This document shows, piece after piece, positions 1-7,585 of a stretch of 8,663 nt of DNA. This DNA comes from Pseudomonadota bacterium (GTDB taxonomy: Bacteria > Pseudomonadota > Alphaproteobacteria > Rhizobiales > Xanthobacteraceae): the NCBI GenBank assembly GCA_021779635.1, contig JAJYAH010000259.1:1-8663 (forward strand), written 5' to 3'. The notes under the pieces were generated by a model. That model did not search any database, was not told where the DNA came from, and worked only from the letters and a program-made list of their open reading frames with translations. A program made the position numbers and the translations under genes. Within the stretch, counting starts at the first letter, position 1. Each line of letters opens with the position of its first letter.

Positions 1-560
1 CTGTGCTGTTCGACGGCGTCACCGACCTGACCCGGCTCGATGAAACCCGGATAGCCGAACTCGGGATCGGCCGGAAATTCCAGAAGCCGACGGTGTTCGA
101 GAGCCAGACCATCGAGGACAATCTGCTGCTGGCGCTGAATGTCGACCATCGGGTGCGGGGCACGCTGTTCTGGCGGGAATCCAAACCCGAATCCGAACGC
201 ATCGAGCGTGTGCTGGAAACCATCCGCCTGACCGACGCGCGTGACCGGCTGGCGGGGAGCCTGTCGCACGGCCAGAAGCAGTGGCTCGAAATTGGGATGC
301 TGTTGGCGCAGGATCCGAAATTGCTGTTGGTCGACGAGCCCGTCGCCGGCATGACCGACGTCGAGACCCACCAGACCGCCGAACTGCTGAAAGAGATCAA
401 TCGCGAGAAAACCATCATGGTCGTCGAGCATGACATGACCTTTGTCCGCGAACTCGGCGTCAAGGTCACATGCCTGCACGAAGGTTCGGTGCTGGCCGAA
501 GGAACCATCGATCAGGTTTCGTCGAATGAGCGGGTGATCGAAGTGTATCTGGGACGCTGA
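1..560 (+). CDS. urtD: Urea ABC transporter ATP-binding protein UrtD (5' end missing)
   Basis: One of two cytoplasmic ATPases that power the UrtABCDE high-affinity urea importer (branched-chain amino acid type, HAAT family). The reading frame is open at the left edge, so roughly the first 60-70 residues, including the Walker A loop, lie outside the window. The visible part has the Q-loop (GRKFQKPTVF), the ABC signature (LSHGQKQWLEIG, visible residues 87-98), Walker B (KLLLVDEPVAGM) and the switch histidine (VVEHD). A GTG at position 3 is in frame but is only an internal valine codon. The LSHGQ signature and the VAGMT segment after Walker B fit UrtD/LivG rather than UrtE/LivF. urtE follows after only 2 nt, which indicates translational coupling. 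The UrtD name rests on family resemblance plus the urtE and urease neighbours. Confidence 0.93.
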   Translation, partial: VLFDGVTDLTRLDETRIAELGIGRKFQKPTVFESQTIEDNLLLALNVDHRVRGTLFWRESKPESERIERVLETIRLTDARDRLAGSLSHGQKQWLEIGMLLAQDPKLLLVDEPVAGMTDVETHQTAELLKEINREKTIMVVEHDMTFVRELGVKVTCLHEGSVLAEGTIDQVSSNERVIEVYLGR

Positions 561-562
561 TC

Positions 563-1258
563 ATGCTCGAGGTCAAGGACATCAACCTCTATTACGGCGC
601 GGCCCAGGCGCTGCGCGGCGTCTCGATCTCGGCCGAACCGGGCAAGGTGATGTGCGTGCTTGGCCGCAACGGCGTCGGCAAGACCAGCCTGCTGCGCGCG
701 ATGGTCGGCCAATACCCCATCGCCTCCGGCTCGATCACCTTCGACGGCACGGAGATTTCGAATCTCAAGCCCTATGAGCGCGCGCGCCGCGGCATCGGCT
801 TCGTGCCGCAGGGCCGCGAGATTTTTCCGCTCCTCACCGTGGAGGAAAATCTCAAGACCGGCTTTGGCCCGTTGAAGCGCGAAAATCGCAATATTCCCGA
901 TGATGTGTTCTCGCTGTTTCCGGTGCTGCAATCGATGCTCGGCCGCCGTGGCGGCGATCTGTCCGGGGGCCAGCAGCAGCAGCTTGCCATCGGGCGTGCG
1001 CTGGTGATGCGGCCGAAACTGCTGCTGCTTGACGAGCCGACCGAGGGCATTCAGCCCTCGATCATCAAGGACATCGGGCGCGCGATCTCCTATCTTCGCA
1101 GCCTGGGCAACATCGCGATCGTGCTGGTCGAGCAATATCTCGACTTTGCCTGTGAACTCGGCGACAATTTTGCGGTGATGGACCGCGGCGCGGTGAAATA
1201 TGCCTGCGATCGCAGTCATCTCGATCCCGGCGAAATCAGCCGCCAGATGGCGCTTTGA
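563..1258 (+). CDS. urtE: Urea ABC transporter ATP-binding protein UrtE
   Basis: Second ATPase of the urea importer, expected to pair with UrtD under the UrtB/UrtC permeases at the inner membrane. The 231-residue protein is complete and of usual length. Walker A is GRNGVGKT (34-41), the Q-loop glutamine is in FVPQGREIFP (80-89), the signature is LSGGQQQ (133-139) and Walker B is LLLLDEPT (153-160), followed by EGIQPSI. The switch position has Gln (VLVEQ, 187-191) instead of His, which is normal for the LivF/UrtE branch and not a defect. The N-terminus (MLEVKDINLYYGAAQALRGV) matches LivF-like proteins, so the ATG at 563 is well placed. It is the last gene of the transporter block; the next gene starts 154 nt downstream, beyond an intergenic repeat. 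Confidence 0.95.
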   Translation: MLEVKDINLYYGAAQALRGVSISAEPGKVMCVLGRNGVGKTSLLRAMVGQYPIASGSITFDGTEISNLKPYERARRGIGFVPQGREIFPLLTVEENLKTGFGPLKRENRNIPDDVFSLFPVLQSMLGRRGGDLSGGQQQQLAIGRALVMRPKLLLLDEPTEGIQPSIIKDIGRAISYLRSLGNIAIVLVEQYLDFACELGDNFAVMDRGAVKYACDRSHLDPGEISRQMAL

Positions 1259-1298
1259 CATGGCTTTGTGATCCGACCGGCCAGGGTCGCACGTCGTT

Positions 1299-1402
1299 CT
1301 GGAGCGTTTTCGAGCGAACTGGGCACCGTTCGCGTGAAGAGAACGCGTCAAAATAAAAGATTGGGGCCGCGGTTCTGATTCAATCAGAACCGATCAGGCT
1401 CT
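1299..1402. repeat. Palindromic intergenic repeat element (Bradyrhizobium-type)
   Basis: This non-coding element fills most of the 154-nt gap between urtE and ureD. Two structures are visible. The first is a nested inverted repeat: outer arms GCGTTTTC (1304-1311) and GAGAACGC (1339-1346), with one G:U-type mismatch, enclose perfect inner arms GCGAAC (1314-1319) and GTTCGC (1328-1333). The second is a perfect palindrome with 11-nt arms, CGGTTCTGATT (1370-1380) and AATCAGAACCG (1382-1392), around a single C. Short matching ends (GAGC at 1302-1305, GCTC at 1398-1401) bracket the whole. From memory this closely resembles a family of short repeats dispersed between genes in Bradyrhizobium and relatives; that is recollection, not a search result. 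No run of U follows either hairpin, so it is not an obvious intrinsic terminator. The element may still protect or process the mRNA between the two modules. Confidence 0.7.
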
Positions 1403-1412
1403 GGGGGACGAG

Positions 1413-2258
1413 TTGGCGCGGATGCAGACCGATACCACAAGTGCTGCCTCAGTGATTTTTGCGGCCAACCGTGCCCAGGGCGCGGTGAGGTTCGATGTGC
1501 ACCAGGTCGAGGGTGTCACCCGCCGCCGCCACTTGCATGAATCCGGCTCGCTGCGGGTGCGATTCCCTTCACCCGAAACGGACGGTCTCTCGGCGGTTTT
1601 CGTCAACACGGCAGGCGGTGTCGCCGGCGGCGATCGTTTCGATATCGACATCGTGGCCGGGGAGGGATCGCGTCTTGCGGTGACGACCGCGGCCGCGGAA
1701 AAAATCTACCGGGCCCAGGGACCGGCCGCGCAGCTCAATATTGCCTTGAAGGCCGCGGCGGGGGCGCAACTCGCCTGGCTGCCGCAAGAGACCATCTTGT
1801 TCGACGGTGCCCGGGTGTCGCGACGGATCGGCATCGATCTTGCGGAAAGCGCGTCGCTGCTGCTCTGTGAAATCGTGGTGTTCGGCCGTGCGGCGATGGG
1901 TGAACGGATGCTGCGCGGCGAATTTGTCGATCGCTGGCGACTGCGGCGCGGCGGCAGGCTGGTGTTCGCGGAAACCATACGGCTCGACGGCGCCATCGGC
2001 GAAAAACTCGCCAAACCGGCGATCGCAAAGGCCGGCGCTGCGGTCGGCACGGCGCTGATCGTGCCCGGTGACGAGGCGCTGGTGGAGCGGATTCGCGAGC
2101 TTTCGGCAACGTTCGGCGGCGAGGTCGGCATCTCCTGCTGGAATGGATTTGCAATGGCCCGCTTCTGCGCACAAGATGCGGCCCGGCTTCGCGTCGATAT
2201 GATGGCGGTGCTCGGCCGCGCCAGCGGTTCGGCGCTGCCGCGGTTATGGCTCAATTAG
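1413..2258 (+). CDS. ureD: Urease accessory protein UreD (UreH)
   Basis: Scaffold protein that binds urease apoenzyme and recruits UreF and UreG to insert the nickel centre. It is about 281 residues long, normal for UreD. Family motifs are visible: VNTAGGVAGGDRF (64-76), TTAAAEKIYR (91-100), LPQETILFDGARVSR (123-137) and the VFGRAAMGE segment. It opens the urease block, as in many alphaproteobacterial ureDABC operons. The start is uncertain. TTG at 1413 lies 5 nt after a GGGGGA stretch (1403-1408), while the in-frame ATG at 1422 lies 13 nt after it. The difference is only three residues. The GGGGGA sits at the edge of the upstream repeat element, so the repeat may supply part of the ribosome-binding site. 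Confidence 0.94.
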   Translation: MARMQTDTTSAASVIFAANRAQGAVRFDVHQVEGVTRRRHLHESGSLRVRFPSPETDGLSAVFVNTAGGVAGGDRFDIDIVAGEGSRLAVTTAAAEKIYRAQGPAAQLNIALKAAAGAQLAWLPQETILFDGARVSRRIGIDLAESASLLLCEIVVFGRAAMGERMLRGEFVDRWRLRRGGRLVFAETIRLDGAIGEKLAKPAIAKAGAAVGTALIVPGDEALVERIRELSATFGGEVGISCWNGFAMARFCAQDAARLRVDMMAVLGRASGSALPRLWLN

Positions 2259-2283
2259 GTCAGTCCGGAACTAGAGTGTTCGC

Positions 2284-2586
2284 ATGAATCTGTCTCCCCG
2301 CGAAAAGGACAAGCTTCTGATTTCGATGGCGGCCATGGTGGCGCGGCGGCGGCTGGAACGCGGCGTCAAGCTCAACCATCCCGAGGCCATCGCGATCATT
2401 TCCGATTTCATCGTCGAGGGCGCGCGTGACGGTCGTACCGTGGCCGAACTGATGCAGGCCGGCGCCCAGGTGCTGACCCGCGCGCAGGTGATGCCCGGCA
2501 TTGCGGAAATGATTCACGACATTCAGGTGGAGGCGACGTTTCCGGACGGCACCAAGCTTGTCACCGTGCATGAGCCGATCAGATGA
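2284..2586 (+). CDS. ureA: Urease gamma subunit UreA
   Basis: Smallest structural subunit of the (UreABC)3 urease trimer, which hydrolyses urea to ammonia and carbamate in the cytoplasm. The 100-residue length is exactly typical of bacterial gamma subunits. Conserved stretches are [12 protein letters not shown] at the N-terminus, [13 protein letters not shown] (29-41), [13 protein letters not shown] (45-57) and the C-terminal [18 protein letters not shown]. The ATG at 2284 is the family start. Its ribosome-binding site is weak: only AGAG at 2273-2276, 7 nt upstream. The gene begins 25 nt after the ureD stop and is followed by a 46-nt spacer containing a hairpin before ureB. Confidence 0.97.
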   Translation: MNLSPREKDKLLISMAAMVARRRLERGVKLNHPEAIAIISDFIVEGARDGRTVAELMQAGAQVLTRAQVMPGIAEMIHDIQVEATFPDGTKLVTVHEPIR

Positions 2587-2597
2587 GATGGAAGGTC

Positions 2598-2618
2598 GTC
2601 GTTCCGCCCCGGAATGAC
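2598..2618 (+). other. Small hairpin in the ureA-ureB spacer
   Basis: Arms GTCGTTCC (2598-2605) and GGAATGAC (2611-2618) form an 8-bp stem with one G:U pair and a GCCCC loop. The ureB Shine-Dalgarno AGGAG (2621-2625) starts 3 nt later, so the stem does not cover it. The sequence resembles the CATTCCGGGGCG-like motif I recall as frequent between Bradyrhizobium genes. A role in mRNA processing or stability between ureA and ureB is possible but is inference. There is no U-run, so a terminator is unlikely. Confidence 0.5.
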
Positions 2619-2632
2619 TGAGGAGAGCACAC

Positions 2633-2938
2633 ATGATCCCCGGCGAACTGTTCATCAAGGACGGTGAGATCGAACTCAATGCCGGCCGCAAGACGGTGAC
2701 GCTCACCGTCGCCAATTCAGGCGACCGGCCGATCCAGGTCGGCTCGCACTACCATTTCTTCGAGACCAATCCGGCGCTGAAATTCGACCGCAAGAAGGCC
2801 CGCGGCATGCGGCTTGATATTGCGGCCGGCACCGCGGTGCGGTTCGAGCCCGGGCAAACCCGCGACGTTCAGCTCGTGGCGCTGGCCGGCAAGCGCGTCG
2901 TCTATGGCTTCCGTGGCGACGTGATGGGGAAGCTGTGA
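2633..2938 (+). CDS. ureB: Urease beta subunit UreB
   Basis: Second small structural subunit of urease, packing around UreC in the trimeric enzyme. It has 101 residues, the standard size for a separate beta subunit, so ureA and ureB are unfused here as in Klebsiella and unlike Helicobacter. The N-terminus [19 protein letters not shown] is the family start. The diagnostic block runs from [18 protein letters not shown] (32-49) through [16 protein letters not shown] (60-75). A good Shine-Dalgarno, AGGAG at 2621-2625, lies 7 nt before the ATG, directly after the spacer hairpin. ureC starts 28 nt downstream. Confidence 0.97.
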   Translation: MIPGELFIKDGEIELNAGRKTVTLTVANSGDRPIQVGSHYHFFETNPALKFDRKKARGMRLDIAAGTAVRFEPGQTRDVQLVALAGKRVVYGFRGDVMGKL

Positions 2939-2966
2939 ACAGGTACGAAATGGCGGGGGCCGAATC

Positions 2967-4679
<1,713 letters not shown>

Positions 4680-4684
4680 GCTTG

Positions 4685-4719
4685 CTCCCGGCGCTCAAAG
4701 CCAGAACAAAGCCCGGGAG
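4685..4719 (+). promoter_or_regulatory. Inverted repeat overlapping the abm1 ribosome-binding site
   Basis: CTCCCGG (4685-4691), just after the ureC stop, is perfectly complementary to CCGGGAG (4713-4719). The 3' arm contains most of the Shine-Dalgarno GGGAGGA (4715-4721) that serves the GTG start at 4726. If the 7-bp stem (six G:C pairs, 21-nt loop) forms in mRNA, it would hide the ribosome-binding site of the first ABM gene and lower its translation relative to ureC. The long loop makes it only moderately stable. No U-run follows, so it is not an intrinsic terminator. The regulatory role is inference. Confidence 0.4.
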
Positions 4720-4725
4720 GATTTC

Positions 4726-5025
4726 GTGATTTACGTCGTTGCCACACTGACCGTGAAGCCTGAAACACGCGCCGAATTCATTGCCGCTGCCACAGCGTGT
4801 ATCAAGGAAACCCGCAAAGAAGCCGGCAATATCGCCTACGACCTGCACGAAAGCGTTACCGATCCGGCCAAGATGGTGTTCGTCGAGCAGTGGGAAAATG
4901 CCGAAGTGCTGGTGCCGCACCGGAGCGCCGAGCACATGAAGACCTTCGGCCGGGTCGCCGTGAAATGCATGGCCGCGCCGCCAAAGATCGAGATCATCAC
5001 GCCCGCAAAAGTCGATGTCCGATAA
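4726..5025 (+). CDS. ABM-domain protein, first of a tandem pair
   Basis: A 99-residue single-domain protein of the antibiotic biosynthesis monooxygenase (ABM) fold, a dimeric ferredoxin-like alpha+beta barrel group that includes the quinol monooxygenase YgiN, LsrG and IsdG-type proteins. Typical features are the first strand MIYVVATLTVKPETR, the segment GNIAYDLHESVTDPAKMVFVEQW in two parts (34-45 and 46-56), and HRSAEHMKTF near the end of the domain. It starts with GTG, and the choice of 4726 is fixed by alignment with the paralogue that follows. The Shine-Dalgarno GGGAGGA is strong but only 4 nt away and lies in an inverted repeat. Compared with the second copy it keeps fewer of the usual C-terminal ABM residues (FGRVAVKCMAAPP in place of the aromatic-rich helix). 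Substrate unknown. Nothing in the sequence links it chemically to urease beyond its place in the operon. Confidence 0.85.
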   Translation: MIYVVATLTVKPETRAEFIAAATACIKETRKEAGNIAYDLHESVTDPAKMVFVEQWENAEVLVPHRSAEHMKTFGRVAVKCMAAPPKIEIITPAKVDVR

Positions 5026-5054
5026 TCACGAAAAACAGCCAGAAGGACCGAGCC

Positions 5055-5354
5055 ATGATCTATGTCGTCGCCACCTCTCAGGTGAAGCCGGAATCGCGGG
5101 ACGCGTTCATCAAGGGCGCCAGGGAATGCATCGCCGCCACCCGCAAGGAAAAAGGCTGCATCGCTTATGAAAGCCACACCAGCATCAACGATCCCAATCT
5201 TTTTGTGGTGGTGGAGCGCTGGGAAACCCGCGAAGACCTCAATGCGCACGGCCGGGCACCACACATGAAGATCTGGCGTGAATATTCCGCGCCGCTGAAG
5301 GTGTCGCCGACCGTGATCGAGATCATCAGCGACGGCAAGGTCGAGAAGCTGTGA
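5055..5354 (+). CDS. ABM-domain protein, second of a tandem pair
   Basis: A 99-residue paralogue of the preceding gene: about 48 of 99 positions are identical in an ungapped alignment, so the pair arose by tandem duplication. It is the closer match to YgiN-like ABM proteins, with [30 protein letters not shown] and [10 protein letters not shown], each typical of the fold. The ATG at 5055 has a good Shine-Dalgarno, AGAAGGA (5041-5047), 7 nt upstream. The frame stays open further upstream, but that part overlaps the first ABM gene and has no family resemblance. Many ABM proteins oxidise quinols or other aromatics without metal or flavin, while others have no known activity, so the reaction here cannot be read from sequence. 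The stop overlaps the GAGGA ribosome-binding site of ureE, so it is co-expressed with the urease accessory genes. Confidence 0.88.
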   Translation: MIYVVATSQVKPESRDAFIKGARECIAATRKEKGCIAYESHTSINDPNLFVVVERWETREDLNAHGRAPHMKIWREYSAPLKVSPTVIEIISDGKVEKL

Positions 5355-5364
5355 GGATTTTCGC

Positions 5365-5952
5365 ATGATCCGCGCGAGCCAGGTTCGCGTGCACCATCGT
5401 TGGACCGACGCGCCGGCCGATACCGTCGTGCTCGGCTTCGACGATCGTCACCGGCGGCGGATGGCGATGACGGGCACGCGCGGACTTGAATTCCTGCTCG
5501 ACCTGGAAAACGCGGTGGCGCTGCGCGGTGGCGATGCGCTGGTGCTCGACGATGGCCGGTTGATCGAGGTGGTCGCGGCGCCGGAGCCGCTGATCGAGAT
5601 CCGGGGCAGCGATCCGCTTCATCTGGTTCGGGTCGCCTGGCATCTCGGCAATCGCCATCTGCCGACGCAGATCATGGCCAAGGGTCTGCGCATCAGGCGC
5701 GACCACGTTATCGAGGCGATGGTGAAGGGGCTCGGTGCGCGCGTGATCGAGATCGAAGCGCCGTTCGATCCCGAAGGCGGCGCCTATGCCGGCGACGGCC
5801 ATGCCCACGCGCCGGATCCGCACGACCACGCCGCGCATGGCGCGTCATCCCATGATCATGGCGATCATCATCACCATGACGGCCATCATCATGACGAGCA
5901 CTGCGACCATGACCACCACCACGGCCATTCCCATGCTCATGACCACAAATAA
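5365..5952 (+). CDS. ureE: Urease accessory protein UreE with long His-rich tail
   Basis: Nickel metallochaperone that passes Ni2+ to UreG and the urease activation complex. It has 195 residues: an N-terminal peptide-binding-like domain (about 1-70), a ferredoxin-like metal-binding domain (about 71-135) and a tail. His98 in HLGNRHLP corresponds to the essential dimer-interface nickel ligand (His96 in Klebsiella). The tail from 146 to 194 holds 23 histidines in 49 residues plus one cysteine (Cys180), mostly in HDH, HHHH and HHH clusters with Asp. This is longer and richer than many alphaproteobacterial tails and suggests nickel storage as well as delivery. The Shine-Dalgarno GAGGA (5353-5357) overlaps the stop of the upstream ABM gene, and the ATG follows 7 nt later. 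The repetitive CAT/CAC codons produce meaningless open frames on both strands here. Confidence 0.97.
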   Translation: MIRASQVRVHHRWTDAPADTVVLGFDDRHRRRMAMTGTRGLEFLLDLENAVALRGGDALVLDDGRLIEVVAAPEPLIEIRGSDPLHLVRVAWHLGNRHLPTQIMAKGLRIRRDHVIEAMVKGLGARVIEIEAPFDPEGGAYAGDGHAHAPDPHDHAAHGASSHDHGDHHHHDGHHHDEHCDHDHHHGHSHAHDHK

Positions 5953-6073
5953 GACGCCGGCCACACCGCGGCGGCGCGCGGCAGCGCCGGCGGCCGCGAC
6001 GAACCCGTCCAAAGGCAGGGTTGAAGCATCGTCCAGCGAACCCACCACGCAACCGGCCGGTGACCGGAACGCA

Positions 6074-6763
6074 ATGAGCGAAAACGAGGCCGCGGCGCTG
6101 TACCGGCTGATGACCTGGCTGTCGCCATCCTTTCCGGTCGGCGCCTTCTCCTATTCCAGCGGTATCGAATGGGCAGTGGAAGCCGGCGATATCGTCGACG
6201 CGGCATCCTTGCGGGATTGGCTTGGTGCGATGCTTGCGGACGGGCCGGGATTTTGCGATGGCGTGTTTCTGGCGCACGCGCATCGGGCCGCTGCGTTGGG
6301 GGACGAAATGGCGCTGCGCGATATCGCCGAGCTTGCGGCGGCTTTCGTGCCCTCGCGCGAACGCCAGCTTGAGACCTCGGCGCAGGGTCGCGCGTTCATC
6401 GACATCGCGCGCGCGGCATGGAATTGCGGCGGGCTTGATCGAATGATTTCACATTGCGGTGGAACGATCGTTTATCCGGTCGCGGTCGGTCTGGTCAGTG
6501 CGGCCCATGCGATCCCGCTTGCCCCCACCTTGCACGGCTTCTTTCATGCGCTGGCTTCGAACTGGATATCCGCCGGCGCGCGGCTGGTTCCTCTCGGGCA
6601 GACCGACAGCCAGCGCGTGCTGGCCTTGCTGGAGCCGGTCGTCGTGACGACCGCGCAACGCGCCCTGACGGCAACGCTTGACGATCTCGGCAGCGCGACC
6701 TTTCGCGCCGACCTTGCCAGCATGCGGCACGAGACGCAGTACACCCGGCTGTTCAGGTCATGA
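6074..6763 (+). CDS. ureF: Urease accessory protein UreF
   Basis: Helical protein that bridges UreD and UreG in the urease activation complex and acts as a fidelity factor during nickel insertion. From the ATG at 6074 it has 229 residues, the usual size. The diagnostic [21 protein letters not shown] is present (16 onward, including the P-V-G-A-F-S-Y core). So are [18 protein letters not shown] near the middle and the C-terminal [11 protein letters not shown], typical of UreF. The start is debatable. The frame is open upstream, and ATGs at 5933 and 5939 inside the end of ureE would add about 45 residues rich in Pro, Ala, Thr and Arg with no family resemblance. No strong ribosome-binding site marks any of these; 6074 has only GGAA at 6066-6069. 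ureG starts 37 nt after the stop. Confidence 0.93.
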   Translation: MSENEAAALYRLMTWLSPSFPVGAFSYSSGIEWAVEAGDIVDAASLRDWLGAMLADGPGFCDGVFLAHAHRAAALGDEMALRDIAELAAAFVPSRERQLETSAQGRAFIDIARAAWNCGGLDRMISHCGGTIVYPVAVGLVSAAHAIPLAPTLHGFFHALASNWISAGARLVPLGQTDSQRVLALLEPVVVTTAQRALTATLDDLGSATFRADLASMRHETQYTRLFRS

Positions 6764-6800
6764 CCTCGCCGCAGAAACGACGTCAGGGAGAGCGCTTCAC

Positions 6801-7430
6801 ATGTCCAGCCTGAACGGCCCGCTTCGTGTCGGCATCGGCGGTCCCGTCGGGTCGGGAAAAACCGCGCTGATGGACTTGCTCTGCAAGGCGATGCGGGAGC
6901 GCTACGAGATCGCCGCGATCACCAACGACATATATACCAAATGGGATGCCGAATTTCTGGTGCGCTCGGGGTCGCTGACCCCTGATCGTATCGCCGGTGT
7001 CGAGACCGGGGGGTGTCCGCACACCGCGATTCGCGAGGACGCCTCGATGAATCTCGCCGCGGTGGCTGACATGCGGATGAAATTTCCGGATCTCGACCTG
7101 GTGCTGATCGAATCCGGCGGTGACAATCTCGCCGCCACCTTCTCGCCCGAACTGGCCGATCTCACGATTTATGTCATCGACGTGGCGGCGGGCGACAAGA
7201 TCCCTTCCAAGGGAGGGCCGGGCATTACCCGGTCAGACCTTCTCGTCATCAACAAAATTGACCTCGCGCCCTATGTCGGCGCATCGCTGGACAAAATGGA
7301 CACCGACGCGAGGCGAATGCGTGGCGAGGGGCCATTTGTGATGACCAATCTCAGGAAGAGCGAAGGCCTGGAGCGCATTATCCGCTTTATCGAAGCCAAG
7401 GGTGGGCTCGGCAAACCTGCGCGAAGCTGA
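6801..7430 (+). CDS. ureG: Urease accessory GTPase UreG
   Basis: SIMIBI-class GTPase that couples GTP hydrolysis to nickel delivery into urease. It has 209 residues. Motifs: Walker A/P-loop GPVGSGKT (14-21), the nickel-binding CPH (72-74) within [20 protein letters not shown] (104-109), [16 protein letters not shown] (127-142) and the guanine-specificity NKID (151-154). The ATG at 6801 is chosen because [14 protein letters not shown] is the family start and AGGGAGAG (6785-6792) lies just upstream. An in-frame extension reaches back into ureF but has no family resemblance. Some UreG proteins carry an N-terminal His-rich stretch; this one does not, which fits with UreE carrying the histidine tail. 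It is the last recognisable gene of the urease operon. Confidence 0.97.
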   Translation: MSSLNGPLRVGIGGPVGSGKTALMDLLCKAMRERYEIAAITNDIYTKWDAEFLVRSGSLTPDRIAGVETGGCPHTAIREDASMNLAAVADMRMKFPDLDLVLIESGGDNLAATFSPELADLTIYVIDVAAGDKIPSKGGPGITRSDLLVINKIDLAPYVGASLDKMDTDARRMRGEGPFVMTNLRKSEGLERIIRFIEAKGGLGKPARS

Positions 7431-7446
7431 GTTCGTTAACACTTGT

Positions 7447-7473
7447 GGCCGCGCCCTGCGGCCTCAGCCGCGG
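7447..7473 (+). terminator. Possible weak terminator or alternative hairpins after ureG
   Basis: Two overlapping GC-rich stems start 17 nt after the ureG stop. One pairs GGCCGC (7447-7452) with GCGGCC (7458-7463). The other pairs CTGCGGC (7456-7462) with GCCGCGG (7467-7473) around a CTCA loop, with one G:U pair. They share bases and cannot both form. A short TTTT (7481-7484) follows 7 nt after the second stem, which is too far and too short for a classical intrinsic terminator. This is the most plausible end of the urease transcript in the window, but support is weak. Confidence 0.3.
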
Positions 7474-7504
7474 TAACTGATTTTCGTCGTCGCCCGGAAC
7501 AAAA

Positions 7505-7517
7505 CGCATCTGATGCG
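7505..7517. repeat. Short perfect palindrome upstream of the sensor gene
   Basis: CGCATC (7505-7510) and GATGCG (7512-7517) form a perfect 6+1+6 palindrome in an otherwise featureless part of the 205-nt gap between ureG and the CHASE-domain gene. It lies about 70 nt upstream of a promoter-like pair, a position where an activator could bind. A 13-nt palindrome can arise by chance, and I recognise no regulator for it. Confidence 0.25.
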
Positions 7518-7585
7518 ATTAACATCTTTCGCACCCGACCTGCGCAGGACGCGTGGGCAGCGTTTACCCTCGTAGCCAACTGCAG

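Noticed and set aside
1121..1140. Missing switch histidine in UrtE (Gln instead)
   Set aside because: Gln at this place is usual in the LivF/UrtE branch, so it is not evidence of a defective ATPase.
512..1351. 279-codon open frame on the - strand opposite urtE
   Set aside because: Shadow of urtE. It begins inside the intergenic repeat and shows no recognisable motif.
1569..2254. Several overlapping - strand open frames opposite ureD
   Set aside because: Multiple competing frames in the same place with Arg/Pro/Ser-rich composition are typical GC-rich shadows, and ureD itself is clear.
4797..5054. In-frame upstream extension of the second ABM gene
   Set aside because: It overlaps the first ABM gene in another frame and is Arg-rich. 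The family alignment and the Shine-Dalgarno both place the start at 5055.
5800..5949. Apparent tandem repeat DNA in the ureE 3' end
   Set aside because: The repetition is explained by clustered His/Asp codons of a well-known UreE tail, with no regular repeat unit.
5708..6283. - strand frames and the hydrophobic - strand frame opposite the UreE tail
   Set aside because: CAT/CAC repeats read backwards give Met/Val runs, so the apparent transmembrane-like segments come from the His codons.
6678..6800. In-frame upstream extension of ureG into ureF
   Set aside because: The family N-terminus and a ribosome-binding site place the start at 6801, and the extension lies within conserved UreF coding sequence.
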